Positions 8,451-16,670 are shown, numbered from the stretch's first letter. The stretch is DNA of 64,000 nucleotides from Sphingobacteriales bacterium (GCA_016711285.1 JADJTG010000002.1:620001-684000), one strand, 5' to 3'. Notes: generated by a model not told the origin, from the sequence alone. Numbers and translations are program-made.

Positions 8451-9272
8451 ATGAGCCAACGCCAGTGGGAAACCATTAAAACCTACACCGAAATAAAATT
8501 TGAATTTTTTGAAGGGATCGCTAAAATAACCATCAACCGCCCGCGCTATCGCAACGCTTTTACACCGGAAACCGTAAAAGAAATGATAGACGCTTTTCAG
8601 CATTGCCGCGAAGCCAACGAAATCAGTGTGGTAGTGCTTACCGGCGAAGGCGATAAGGCATTTTGCAGCGGCGGCGACCAACATGTGAAAGGCGTGGGCG
8701 GCTATGTGGACAAAAGCGGCGTGCCGCGCCTCAATGTGTTGGATTTGCACAAACTCATTCGTTCGCTACCCAAACCCGTAGTGGCAATGGTAAACGGCTA
8801 CGCCATCGGCGGCGGGCATGTGCTGCACGTTATTTGCGACCTCAGCATCGCTTCCGACAACGCCATTTTCGGACAAACGGGTCCCAAAGTGGGCAGCTTC
8901 GACGGCGGCTTCGGCAGCAGCTATCTGGCGCGGGTGGTAGGACAAAAGAAAGCCCGCGAAATTTGGTTTTTGTGTCGTCAGTACTCGGCGCAGGAGGCTT
9001 TGGAAATGGGGCTTGTAAATAAAGTAGTGCCATTGCCACAATTGGAAGATGAAGTAGTGGATTGGTGCAAAACAATGATGCAGCGCAGCCCTTTGGCTTT
9101 GCGTATGATAAAAATGTGCCTCAACGCTGAACTCGACGGACAGCACGGCATTATGGAACTGGCGGGCAATGCTACTTTATTGTATTACCTCACCGAAGAA
9201 GCACAAGAAGGCAGAAATGCTTTTTTGGAAAAACGCCCACCCGATTTTCAGCGTTTTCCGAAATTTCCTTAG
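8451..9272 (+). CDS. menB: 1,4-Dihydroxy-2-naphthoyl-CoA synthase MenB
   Basis: Crotonase-fold enzyme that closes the second ring of menaquinone from o-succinylbenzoyl-CoA. The 273-residue protein starts MSQRQWETIKTYTEIKFE and shows the crotonase CoA/oxyanion motifs FCSGGDQHVKG and NGYAIGGGHVLHV. The MenB-typical TGPKVGSFDGGFGSSYLAR and the C-terminus EGRNAFLEKRPPDFQRFPKFP-like end separate it from ordinary enoyl-CoA hydratases. The ATG at 8451 is preferred to the open frame from 8331, whose extra 40 residues lie in promoter-like DNA (CATCTTTG near 8391). No other men gene is in view. tsaD follows 35 bp downstream on the same strand and may be co-transcribed. Confidence 0.95.
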   Translation: MSQRQWETIKTYTEIKFEFFEGIAKITINRPRYRNAFTPETVKEMIDAFQHCREANEISVVVLTGEGDKAFCSGGDQHVKGVGGYVDKSGVPRLNVLDLHKLIRSLPKPVVAMVNGYAIGGGHVLHVICDLSIASDNAIFGQTGPKVGSFDGGFGSSYLARVVGQKKAREIWFLCRQYSAQEALEMGLVNKVVPLPQLEDEVVDWCKTMMQRSPLALRMIKMCLNAELDGQHGIMELAGNATLLYYLTEEAQEGRNAFLEKRPPDFQRFPKFP

Positions 9273-9307
9273 TTTTTTTCAATTTTTTCAATTTAAAAAT
9301 TAAATAT

Positions 9308-10321
9308 ATGTGTGCGCTGCTGCTCGCCATTGAGTCTTCCTGCGATGATACGTCTGCTGCCGTTTGCCGCGATGGTGTGATATTGTCTAACGTAGTAGCC
9401 ACCCAACAACTTCACAGCGAATACGGTGGCGTAGTACCGGAGTTGGCATCGCGGGCGCATCAGGAAAAAATAGTGCCGGTGGTGGCAGAAGCACTCAAAT
9501 GCGCCGCCGTTGATAAAAAAGAATTAGATGCCGTTGCTTTTACCATCGGTCCCGGCCTCATCGGCTCGCTGCTGGTAGGCACTATGTTTTCCAAAGCCTT
9601 TGCGCTGGCATTGGATATTCCGCTCATCACCGTTAATCACATGATGGCGCACGTGTCGGCGCACTTTATAGATGCCCCCCTGCCGCAATTTCCTTTTTTG
9701 TGCCTTACCGTCAGTGGCGGACACACGCAAATAGTGTTGGTAAAAGATTTTTTGGAGATGGAAGTAATCGGCGAAACCATTGACGATGCCGCCGGCGAAG
9801 CTTTTGATAAAATCGCCAAAATGTTGGGGCTGCCATATCCGGGCGGTCCTCTTTTAGACAAACTCGCCCGCGAAGGCAATCCACAAGCATTTCGTTTTCC
9901 TGAGCCGCAGGTGCGTGATTTGAATTTCAGTTTTAGCGGTCTCAAAACTTCGGTATTGTATTTTTTACAAAAACAGCCCGAAGGTTTCATCAGCGAGCAC
10001 CTCAGCGACCTATGTGCATCGGTGCAAAAAACCATCGTGGATATTTTGCTCAAAAAACTGCACAAAGCCGCCAAACAATACGGTATTCGGCAAATAGCCA
10101 TTGCGGGGGGTGTTTCCGCCAATTCGGAATTGCGTCGCCGCGTGCAGGAAATGGGTGCCGCCCATCAGTGGAGCGTGTATATTCCGCAATTTCAATACTG
10201 CACCGATAATGCCGCTATGATTGCCATTTGTGCCTATCACAAATACCTCAAAAAAGATTTCGCCGACCACAGCATTGTACCCAAAGCCCGCTACCCCATT
10301 GCAAGCATTTCACAAAAGTAG
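9308..10321 (+). CDS. tsaD: tRNA N6-threonylcarbamoyladenosine synthase subunit TsaD
   Basis: ASKHA-fold metalloprotein of the TsaBDE complex that transfers the threonylcarbamoyl group to A37 of ANN-decoding tRNAs. The 337-residue protein has the N-terminal IESSCDDTSAAV motif and the metal-binding HMMAH (about 111-115). It also has SGGHTQIVLV, the EAFDKIAKMLGLPYPGGP loop and the C-terminal CTDNAAMIA with the third metal ligand Asp. All hallmark residues are present and the length is normal. The ATG at 9308 follows an A+T-rich leader. It sits directly after menB on the same strand. Confidence 0.97.
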   Translation: MCALLLAIESSCDDTSAAVCRDGVILSNVVATQQLHSEYGGVVPELASRAHQEKIVPVVAEALKCAAVDKKELDAVAFTIGPGLIGSLLVGTMFSKAFALALDIPLITVNHMMAHVSAHFIDAPLPQFPFLCLTVSGGHTQIVLVKDFLEMEVIGETIDDAAGEAFDKIAKMLGLPYPGGPLLDKLAREGNPQAFRFPEPQVRDLNFSFSGLKTSVLYFLQKQPEGFISEHLSDLCASVQKTIVDILLKKLHKAAKQYGIRQIAIAGGVSANSELRRRVQEMGAAHQWSVYIPQFQYCTDNAAMIAICAYHKYLKKDFADHSIVPKARYPIASISQK

Positions 10322-10624
10322 CCTCCTTTTATCAAAAAAAATAAAAAAACATGATTTTATATATTTTAAATATTATATTTATAATTAAATAATAATTATA
10401 TATTTATATTTGTATTTGTATTTTTTACACCCAAAAATCACTCTCATTTAAGTTTATTTTATATTTTTTTAAAATTTTCCGGAACTTATATTTATGTTTA
10501 ATCGTTGATGCTGATTAGCTTATATTGTTGTAAAACAAATTAAGTTTTATTTTTATTAATTTGAAGCGAAGCAAGCACTTTTTTATAAAATCTACTCTAC
10601 TTTCTTCGCCTATAAATATATTAT
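10322..10624. other. A+T-rich intergenic stretch between tsaD and the RsbW-like gene
   Basis: About 300 bp of very A+T-rich sequence. I see no open frame, hairpin terminator or full promoter. It includes several TATTTG/TATTTTT strings (10400-10430) that could hold weak -7 elements, and a 5' leader for the gene at 10625. Confidence 0.5.
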
Positions 10625-11032
10625 ATGCTGAATGTGAGAAAGTTTACATTAACACTGAACTCTCAATTAGAGAGTATGGCGGAGTTGGAAAAATTTGTGG
10701 ATAAATGCAGCAGAGAATGTGGCGCAGACAGTATGATGCACCATGATATGCTTTTGGTATTAACCGAAGCTGTAAGCAATTCTATTAAGCACGGAAACCG
10801 CTTCAATCCCCAAAAGCAGGTGGTTATCAACGCAAATATCAGCAACAACAGTTTAAATTTTAAAGTGTGTGATGAAGGTGAAGGTTTTGACCCCAAAAAA
10901 GTAGCTGACCCTACGCATCACCGCAATTTGGCGCAAGCCAATGGGCGTGGTGTTTTTATTATGCGCACCTTAGCCAACAGCCTCAATTTTTGCGACAACG
11001 GCAGAACCGTTGAAATTGAGTTTAAGCGTTAG
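10625..11032 (+). CDS. RsbW-like anti-sigma factor / serine-protein kinase (HATPase)
   Basis: Small GHKL-type ATPase of the RsbW/SpoIIAB family, which phosphorylates anti-sigma-antagonist (STAS) proteins or holds sigma factors. The 135-residue protein has the N box TEAVSNSIKHGN (47-58), with Glu-48 and Asn-52 placed for Mg-ATP binding. The G1 box is DEGEGFD (83-89) and the G2 box NGRGVFIM (106-113), the standard Bergerat fold. No STAS partner, phosphatase or alternative sigma factor is adjacent, so its target is unknown. In Bacteroidota such orphan kinases are usually part of stress or envelope partner-switching circuits. The start at ATG 10625 matches the first beta strand. Confidence 0.85.
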   Translation: MLNVRKFTLTLNSQLESMAELEKFVDKCSRECGADSMMHHDMLLVLTEAVSNSIKHGNRFNPQKQVVINANISNNSLNFKVCDEGEGFDPKKVADPTHHRNLAQANGRGVFIMRTLANSLNFCDNGRTVEIEFKR

Positions 11033-11225
11033 TTATAAGCTTAATTTCAAAAAGGGTAATGCCAAATTTTGAGCGATTTTGGTAGTGATTTAAAATGTAT
11101 GCTGAATATTTAGAGGGGTACGGAACTTTTTACTTTACACCATTACTTTTTTAGGACTACCCAAATTTTCTAAAAAATTGATATACAATAAATTGCATTT
11201 TTTAAAAATTCAAAATTAATCAAAA

Positions 11226-11566
11226 ATGAGCCCAAAAGATTATTTTGAAATAGATATAATAGTAAAACAAGCGGTTACTCTTTTTATAGCAAGTATAATT
11301 TCCCTTGTTGCAATTTTTACAAATCCAAATGAGTACCGCCATAAAAAGGTTGTTAAATACAAGCTTTACACTCATATGATGAAACAAAAGTCAACTGAAA
11401 CCGTCTGGTGGGAACAGGGGGGGAGGAAATAATTGATAGAATGATTGACAATAGTGTCAGCACAGACAATTATATTTTATTCTCAACGACAAAATATAGT
11501 TTGGAAGGAGAAACAAAAGTTGTTGGTATTGGTGCTTTCGGAAACGTGTTTATATTTGCTGACTAA
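11226..11566 (+). pseudogene. DUF4359-like small membrane-anchored protein, broken by a 1-nt deletion in a G run
   Basis: The frame from ATG 11226 encodes a short N-terminus, a membrane segment (AVTLFIASIISLVAIFTNP) and a Lys-rich part, and stops at 11430-11432. A second frame continues through NYILFSTTKYSLEGE and GIGAFGNVFIFAD to TAA at 11564-11566. Adding one G to the seven-G run at 11417-11423 joins the two into a protein of about 113 residues. Its layout (membrane helix ending TNP, then an NYILFS strand and a GxFGN strand) resembles DUF4359. This assignment is by memory and tentative. The break may be a sequencing error or a phase-variable G tract. Confidence 0.55.
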
Positions 11567-11676
11567 AAGTCTTATTTTACACATAGATACAAATCAACTA
11601 AAATAGTGCTTTGTTACCCCAAAACTTCCCTTTCCGCAAAATTTGGCGTAACTTTGTTTTATAAAACACGTTTATT

Positions 11677-11934
11677 ATGCAACCACAAGTATTAACCATC
11701 GCCGAAATAAAAGCCCAATACCCTGACCAATGGGTGTTGGTGGGTAATCCGCAGATGCGCGAAGATAACTTTGTAGGAGCTGTTATTGATATGCTCTTAT
11801 CAGGAGTGCCATTGTATCATAGCAAAGATAAGCGCGAAATAGCCTATAAAATACAAGAACTAAGACAAGGTTTTGAAGATACTGTTTGTGTGTTTACGGG
11901 AAGAATGCCTAAAAACCGCAAGTTTTGGTTATGA
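11677..11934 (+). CDS. Small protein of unknown function paired with a retropepsin (85 aa)
   Basis: A soluble 85-residue protein of unknown function. It contains YPDQWVLVGNP near the N-terminus, PLYHSKDKREIAYK in the middle and VFTGRMPKNRKFWL at the C-terminus. Small proteins with this pattern (W-V-L-x-x-N-P, then H-S-K-D-x-x-E, then F-T-G) are, from memory, found next to retropepsin-like proteases in Cyanobacteria and Bacteroidota. Here too the stop codon overlaps the start of such a gene (ATGA at 11931-11934), showing translational coupling. It may bind, inhibit or deliver substrate to the protease; that is inference. Confidence 0.75.
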   Translation: MQPQVLTIAEIKAQYPDQWVLVGNPQMREDNFVGAVIDMLLSGVPLYHSKDKREIAYKIQELRQGFEDTVCVFTGRMPKNRKFWL

Positions 11935-12332
11935 CGAAAAATGTATACAATTTTCAACGTGACAACGCAGACAGCCTAATTTTAGTTCCTGCAAGAGCTA
12001 ACTATGAACGTGCAACACTCGCATTAGATACAGGTGCAACGCATACCGTAATAGACCTAACCGTACTGTTAATGGCAGGTTATACACTAAACGACGCAAT
12101 AAAAACGGTTTCGATGGAAACAGCGAAAGGAACAATAGAGGCGTATGTTTTCAAGCTAAGTAAGCTAACTTGCTTGGACATAACACTTATAAATAAAGAG
12201 ATTTGTTCTTACGATTTCTTAGCTAATAACGTTCTTACGGCTCTTGATGGCGTACTCGGTTTGGATTTTTTTGAAGGTTGCAGTCTAAACATAGATTTTG
12301 TTAGCAACACGATAAGTATTCTAAAAAAATAA
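11931..12332 (+). CDS. Retropepsin-like aspartic protease family protein
   Basis: A 133-residue single-domain aspartyl protease-like protein. Its DTGAT motif (33-37), preceded by a hydrophobic strand, is the active-site loop of retropepsins, which act as homodimers with one Asp per subunit. The C-terminal DGVLGLDFFEGCSLNIDF matches the second conserved strand of bacterial relatives. There is no signal peptide or membrane segment, so it is cytoplasmic. The start ATG at 11931 overlaps the stop of the preceding gene, ruling out the earlier TTG at 11925. The substrate is unknown. Retroviral origin is not implied: no transposon genes are adjacent. Confidence 0.82.
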   Translation: MTKNVYNFQRDNADSLILVPARANYERATLALDTGATHTVIDLTVLLMAGYTLNDAIKTVSMETAKGTIEAYVFKLSKLTCLDITLINKEICSYDFLANNVLTALDGVLGLDFFEGCSLNIDFVSNTISILKK

Positions 12333-12487
12333 AAATCGCCCAAAACAAGACACATATATCAAGGCTAATGACCTGCGTATATGAATAGTGTTAAAAGATA
12401 AAATATATTTTTTTGTTTTAGAATAACAATTTTATTTGTAAATATTTTTTCTTATATCTTGGCATACCTCACCACTTGCACTTTTTT

Positions 12488-12916
12488 ATGCCCATTGCCT
12501 TTTATACTGAGCCTCCTTTAGAATTTAAACTACGCCCTCAAAATTTTTATGCCGCTTGGCTACGCTATCTCATCAAAAAGCATGAGGCGGTTGCGGGCAA
12601 CATTCATCTTGTTTTTTGTACCGATGCGTATTTACTCGAACTCAATCGCCAATATCTGCAACACGATTACTACACTGACATCATTACTTTTGATTATACC
12701 CAAAACGGAAAAATCGCCGGCGATTTATTTATCAGCGTAGAGCGTGTGCGCGATAATGCAGATACTTTGCAGGTGACATTTGACCAAGAGTTGGCGCGTG
12801 TGATGGCACACGGTGTATTGCATTTGCTGGGTTTTTCGGATAAAGATGCTGCACAAAGTGCCGAAATGCGCCGTCAGGAAGATACGGCATTGCAATATTT
12901 ACAGGAAGTGCGGTAA
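12488..12916 (+). CDS. ybeY: Endoribonuclease YbeY (16S rRNA maturation)
   Basis: Zinc-dependent endoribonuclease needed for 16S rRNA 3'-end processing and ribosome quality control. The 142-residue protein shows TDIITFDY and the metal-binding stretch MAHGVLHLLGFSDKD. In enterobacterial YbeY the motif is HxxxHxxxxxH; here the third ligand position is Asp, a form I associate with Bacteroidota homologues. The ATG at 12488 was chosen over TTG 12476 because a promoter-like TATATCTTGG lies just upstream (about 12451-12462). It converges with the PAP2 phosphatase gene 11 bp away. Confidence 0.92.
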   Translation: MPIAFYTEPPLEFKLRPQNFYAAWLRYLIKKHEAVAGNIHLVFCTDAYLLELNRQYLQHDYYTDIITFDYTQNGKIAGDLFISVERVRDNADTLQVTFDQELARVMAHGVLHLLGFSDKDAAQSAEMRRQEDTALQYLQEVR

Positions 12917-12927
12917 AATCATGTTAG

Positions 12928-13530
12928 CTATCCGAAATCATCGGGCGCGGTGGCGGGTGGCGGTGCTTGATGGCGTTGCAGGGCTTTTTGTGCCATTGAG
13001 CCGCAAAAAATTCCGACAGCAGTGCCCAACAAACCGCCCGCCAATACGTCAAACGGAAAGTGTACGCCTACATATACCTGCGAATATGCAATACTCGCCG
13101 CCCACAACAACAAAACGGGTATCAACCAACGATATTGTCGCCCCCATATCATTATCCAGCACCACGCCAAAGCAAAGTGATTGGCAGCGTGCGATGAAGT
13201 AAAACTTTTTCCTGAACCGCAAGGAACCAACAAATGAATCTGCTCTTGCAACCAAGGTGAATTACAAGGACGCAAGCGGTTGAAATAGGGTTTGATAATA
13301 GAACTCCTCGTAAAATCAGCCAACCCCGCCGCCAAAGCCGTAAAAGCAATCAGGATAAGAGCCTGCTTCCACGAGTAATTGTAGGCAATATATGCCAGTA
13401 CAAATATATAGAGCGGAGCCCAAAATTCTTTGGTACGCAGCAGTGGCAACAAGGCATCAAAAAAAGAATTGCTCCAAGTGCCGTTGATGAGCGAAAAAAG
13501 AAAATTATCCCATTGCAATAAAGTTTCCAT
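12928..13530 (-). CDS. PAP2-family membrane phosphatase
   Basis: Integral membrane phosphatase of the type 2 phosphatidic acid phosphatase family; substrates could be phosphatidate, undecaprenyl diphosphate or lipid A phosphates. The 200-residue protein has about five hydrophobic segments and the three family motifs in order: KPYFNRLRPC, then GKSFTSSHAANHFA (PSGH-like, with catalytic His), then SQVYVGVHFPFDVLAGG (His nucleophile and Asp). The N-terminus METLLQWDNFLFSLINGTWS is typical of Bacteroidota members. The 3' end has a proline/alanine-rich tail. It converges with ybeY. Confidence 0.9.
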   Translation of the reverse strand: METLLQWDNFLFSLINGTWSNSFFDALLPLLRTKEFWAPLYIFVLAYIAYNYSWKQALILIAFTALAAGLADFTRSSIIKPYFNRLRPCNSPWLQEQIHLLVPCGSGKSFTSSHAANHFALAWCWIMIWGRQYRWLIPVLLLWAASIAYSQVYVGVHFPFDVLAGGLLGTAVGIFCGSMAQKALQRHQAPPPATAPDDFG

Positions 13531-13553
13531 GCTATAATAAAATATAAAGTATG

Positions 13554-13757
13554 CTATAATTTTTGTATTTCCTCCGCACTCAATCCGGTTGATTGCCGAA
13601 TAACAGCCATATCCACGCCCAAATTTTTTAATTGTTGAGCTATTTGTATTTCTTTTCTGTTTTTCAAAGATTTTTTTTTAAAATCCGAAGTCGGTGGGTG
13701 GGGTTGATATATTTTGCTTTCATTTTTTCGGTTGCTCTGCAATTCAACAGCACCCAA
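13554..13757 (-). pseudogene. Remnant C-terminus of an Rpn/PD-(D/E)xK nuclease-like protein
   Basis: A 67-residue open frame whose last 33 residues (EIQIAQQLKNLGVDMAVIRQ, then STGLSAEEIQKL) match the C-terminal tail of Rpn-type recombination-promoting nucleases / PDDEXK transposase-like proteins, where a Leu-rich helix is followed by TGLSxEEIxKL. The first half is polar and unmatched, and no nuclease domain is present upstream. Hence it is probably a decayed 3' fragment of such a gene rather than a working protein. It lies in the 250-bp gap between PAP2 and GH3. Confidence 0.55.
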
Positions 13758-13779
13758 GCGATATTCTATTTACATTTTT

Positions 13780-15303
13780 TTATTGAACACTTGATTTCAA
13801 CAACTCCGTAATTTCGTCCACATATTGCCGTTCATTGGCAAGGCGCGGTACTTTGTGCTGCCCACCGGCTTTACCCTTCATTTTCAGCCAACGATAAAAT
13901 GTGCCTGCCGGTATTGCCTGCACCAAAGGTAATTGCATCACAATGTCTTTTTGGCGTTTGGCTTCGTAATCAGAATTTACGCTTTGCAGGGTTTGGTCTA
14001 AAATCTCCACAAAATGCGCCAAACTGTCGGGTTCCTGACTAAACTCCACCAACCACTGATGTCCGCCTTTTCCGTGTTCGTCCAAATATATCGGAGCTAC
14101 GGTATAGTCGCTTACCAAAGCACCGCTTTTACGACAGGCTTCGGCGATGGCGCGGTCGGCATTGTCCACCATCACTTCTTCGCCAAAAGCATTGATAAAA
14201 CTTTTCACGCGCCCGCTTACCTGTATCCGAAACGGAAACAAAGAAGTAAACCTCACCGTATCGCCTACCACATAACGCCACAATCCTGTATTGGTGCTGA
14301 TGAGCAGGACATAGTTTTTGTCAAGCATCACACCTTCCAAACCCACTGCCACCGCCTGCGGGTTGCCCAAAAAATCGTCCAAAGGCACAAATTCATAATA
14401 AATACCATAATCTAACATCAAAAGCATATCATTGCGTTCCGGCTCATCTTGCACCGCAAAAAAGCCCTCCGAAGCATTGTAAGTTTCCCAATAGTGCATT
14501 TTGGGGCTGCGAATGAGCTGTTGTGTAAATTGCGCACGATACGGCGTGAAACTCACACCGCCGTGCAAATACAACTCCAAATTTGGAAAAACATCTGCCA
14601 GATTATTTGCGCCGCTTCGCTCAAAAATGCGCAATATCACCGACACCATCCAGGTAGGCACGCCTGCCAAAAATGTAATATTCTGCCCAAGTGAAGCATC
14701 AATGATGCGTTCTATTTTTTGTTCCCAGTCGCTCATCAAAGCTATATCCATATCCAGCGAAGATAGATAACGTGCCAAAGGCGACATATTTTGGAGCAGC
14801 ACCGCCGACAAATCGCCGTAGCGCAGCGTCTCATTGAAACGGCTGATTTCGTGGCTGCCACCTAACACGATGCCTTTTCCTTCAAAAATTTGCGTATCGG
14901 GATATGCCTGACAATACAAAGCCAAAGCATCACGCCCACCTCGATAATGACACTCATTGCGAGATTCTTTACTGATGGGGATAAATTTGCTCTTATCCGA
15001 TGTAGTGCCTGATGATTTTGCAAACCATTTTATTTCCGAGTTCCACAAAACATTTTGTTCGCCGTGCAATACACGATCAATATAAGATTTATACGCTTCA
15101 TAATCGCGTATGGGTACGGCAGTGCGATACTGTTCGACACTGCGAATATCCTGAAAATGATGCGCTTTGCCGAACACAGTATCTTGTCCTTCATTTAACA
15201 GATAAAGAAATGTCTCCTTCTGTTTCAACAAAGGTTCTTTTTTGAAATACTCAATTTCATCGATGCGGCGCAACATGTACCACTTTATAATAGAAGACAA
15301 CAC
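13780..15303 (-). CDS. GH3 family acyl-acid-amido synthetase-like protein
   Basis: ANL-superfamily adenylating enzyme of the GH3 family, first known from plant auxin and jasmonate conjugation. The bacterial forms are common in Bacteroidota and mostly have unknown substrates. The 507-residue protein is normal length. Visible hallmarks: the nucleotide-binding SSGTTSDKSKFIPIS (P-loop-like), YNASEGFFAVQ and the C-terminal-domain hinge RYVVGDTVRFTSLFPFRIQV, followed by GRVKSFINAFGEEV. It is cytoplasmic and starts MLSSIIKWYMLRRIDEIEYF, as in relatives. A TAAATTTG box at 15337-15344 on the minus strand lies about 35 bp upstream. Divergent to the oxidoreductase at 15490. Confidence 0.92.
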   Translation of the reverse strand: MLSSIIKWYMLRRIDEIEYFKKEPLLKQKETFLYLLNEGQDTVFGKAHHFQDIRSVEQYRTAVPIRDYEAYKSYIDRVLHGEQNVLWNSEIKWFAKSSGTTSDKSKFIPISKESRNECHYRGGRDALALYCQAYPDTQIFEGKGIVLGGSHEISRFNETLRYGDLSAVLLQNMSPLARYLSSLDMDIALMSDWEQKIERIIDASLGQNITFLAGVPTWMVSVILRIFERSGANNLADVFPNLELYLHGGVSFTPYRAQFTQQLIRSPKMHYWETYNASEGFFAVQDEPERNDMLLMLDYGIYYEFVPLDDFLGNPQAVAVGLEGVMLDKNYVLLISTNTGLWRYVVGDTVRFTSLFPFRIQVSGRVKSFINAFGEEVMVDNADRAIAEACRKSGALVSDYTVAPIYLDEHGKGGHQWLVEFSQEPDSLAHFVEILDQTLQSVNSDYEAKRQKDIVMQLPLVQAIPAGTFYRWLKMKGKAGGQHKVPRLANERQYVDEITELLKSSVQ

Positions 15304-15336
15304 GATATAAGAGCAATATTTTTGGGTTTAGGCGAA

Positions 15337-15344
15337 CAAATTTA
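15337..15344 (-). promoter_or_regulatory. -7 promoter element of the GH3 gene (TAAATTTG)
   Basis: Exact TAnnTTTG on the minus strand, placing transcription start about 25-30 nt before the GH3 ATG. No clear -33 TTTG at standard spacing. Confidence 0.45.
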
Positions 15345-15434
15345 GCGATATTTTTTATTTTGTTCAGGGATACTGTTTTTTTTGAGCGAAGGGAAAATAT
15401 TCCGATAAAACACACCATTCACCACAAGGCTTCG

Positions 15435-15442
15435 TATCTTTG
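15435..15442 (+). promoter_or_regulatory. -7 promoter element of the Gfo/Idh oxidoreductase gene (TATCTTTG)
   Basis: Exact TAnnTTTG, 47 nt before the ATG at 15490. A convincing -33 TTTG is not seen. Confidence 0.5.
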
Positions 15443-15489
15443 TTGTTGATAAATATATACCAATCTATCACAGCAATATTTATAAAAAA

Positions 15490-16476
15490 ATGATTAAAAT
15501 AGGACTATTGGGTGTGGGGCATTTAGGAAAAATCCATTTGAAATTGCTTCACGAAATAGCAGATTTTGAAGTAATAGGTTTTTACGACCCCAACGAACAA
15601 GCCGCCGCTTGGGTACAATCTCATTATCCTGCTCTGCCTCGTTTCACCGATGCCGCCACCCTGATTGCCGCCACTGATGCCGTAGATATTGTAGCACCCA
15701 CGCTGCACCACAGTGTTTTGGCATTGGAAGCCATCGCCCAAAAAAAACATATATTTATTGAAAAACCCCTCGCCGCCACCTTAGCCGAAGGCAAACAACT
15801 CGCCGAACGTGCCACCGCCGCCGGTATCATAGGGCAAGTAGGTCATGTAGAACGGTTTAATCCGGCATTTTTGGCACTAAAAGATAAAAAATTACAACCC
15901 TTATTTATAGAAACACACCGTTTGGCAATTTTCAACCCGCGCGGCACCGATGTAAGCGTTGTAATGGATTTGATGATACACGACTTAGATATGGTACGCC
16001 GCTTAGTGGGCAGCGAAGTAACCGCCGTACACGCCAGTGGAGTAGCCATTGTATCTACTAATCCCGACATTGCCAACGCGCGGCTTACATTTGCCAACGG
16101 TTGCATTGCCAACATTACCGCCAGTCGCATTTCTATGAAAAACCTGCGCAAGATGCGTATTTTTCAGCCCGATGCCTACATCAGTTTAGATTTTTTGGAA
16201 AAGAAAAGCGAAATCTTACAACTTTTCGACGACGAGCCGCAAGATGTTTCTTCGGTGCGTTTGGATATAGATACTCAACACAGCAAATTTATCAGCTATG
16301 TTCAAAATCCGACCGAAGCCGTCAATGCCATTAAAATGGAGTTGGAATATTTTGCAAAAAGTATTCGCCAGCAAATGCCGCCGCCCGTTACTTTTCAGGA
16401 CGGCTACGAGGCACTGCGCTTGGCTTTATGGGTAAGCAACGAAATAGAAGCACATGCAAAAACAGTTCGGCGATAA
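15490..16476 (+). CDS. Gfo/Idh/MocA family NAD(P)-dependent oxidoreductase
   Basis: Sugar or sugar-derivative dehydrogenase fold. The 328-residue protein starts at the Rossmann strand with GLLGVGHLG (5-13) and has the conserved EKPLA (about 90-94) that orders the cofactor and catalytic Lys. A long C-terminal alpha/beta domain includes GHVERFNPAF, MIHDLDMVRRLVG and FANGCIANITASR. The GHVERFNP and NCIANITASRIS-type stretches resemble homologues annotated as UDP-N-acetylglucosamine or inositol-like dehydrogenases, but the substrate cannot be fixed. The gene is monocistronic: a minus-strand small RNA locus follows at once. Divergent from GH3. Confidence 0.88.
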   Translation: MIKIGLLGVGHLGKIHLKLLHEIADFEVIGFYDPNEQAAAWVQSHYPALPRFTDAATLIAATDAVDIVAPTLHHSVLALEAIAQKKHIFIEKPLAATLAEGKQLAERATAAGIIGQVGHVERFNPAFLALKDKKLQPLFIETHRLAIFNPRGTDVSVVMDLMIHDLDMVRRLVGSEVTAVHASGVAIVSTNPDIANARLTFANGCIANITASRISMKNLRKMRIFQPDAYISLDFLEKKSEILQLFDDEPQDVSSVRLDIDTQHSKFISYVQNPTEAVNAIKMELEYFAKSIRQQMPPPVTFQDGYEALRLALWVSNEIEAHAKTVRR

Positions 16477-16492
16477 AAACAGGAAAAAGAAC

Positions 16493-16524
16493 AAAAAAAA
16501 TAGGCTGGAGTTACCTCCAGCCTA
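16493..16524 (-). terminator. Rho-independent terminator of the candidate small RNA
   Basis: Perfect 10-bp stem TAGGCTGGAG (16501-16510 with 16515-16524) and 4-nt loop, followed on the minus strand by eight T (16493-16500). On the plus strand there is no T tract after the hairpin, so it is directional for minus-strand RNA. Confidence 0.85.
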
Positions 16525-16633
16525 CCCACTATGAAAAAACTCAAGCTTTGTAGCACTATAGCCATCGTAAAAGAGGGAGAATTGGGAGTTCGTTTAAGGA
16601 AGGAACGATGGTAGTTATAGCACTAAAGCTTTC
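16493..16633 (-). ncRNA. Candidate small RNA (about 140 nt) with own promoter and terminator
   Basis: On the minus strand between the oxidoreductase and recX. A full promoter (TTTG, 20 nt, TATCTTTG) lies at 16639-16670, and a perfect terminator hairpin with eight T ends at 16493. Between them the RNA folds into a long imperfect hairpin: the arms 16605-16632 and 16542-16568 pair over AAGCTTT, CTATA and CCATCGT blocks with bulges. They enclose a 36-nt pyrimidine-rich loop containing TTCCTTCC and CTCCC strings. No open frame of note is present. The rod-like shape with internal bubbles recalls 6S-type RNAs, while the exposed C-rich loop recalls antisense regulators; I recognise no named family. 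Confidence 0.7.
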
Positions 16634-16638
16634 ACTTG

Positions 16639-16670
16639 CAAAGATAAACCCTGTTTTTATTTTTGCCAAA
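16639..16670 (-). promoter_or_regulatory. Promoter of the candidate small RNA (TTTG-N20-TATCTTTG)
   Basis: On the minus strand TTTG (16670-16667) is followed after 20 nt by an exact TATCTTTG (16646-16639). This is the best consensus promoter seen in the window, and no coding gene lies downstream on that strand before the terminator. Confidence 0.75.

Noticed and set aside
16501..16524. Terminator for the plus-strand oxidoreductase gene
   Set aside because: No T tract follows on the plus strand; the T tract is on the minus strand, so the hairpin was assigned to the small RNA.
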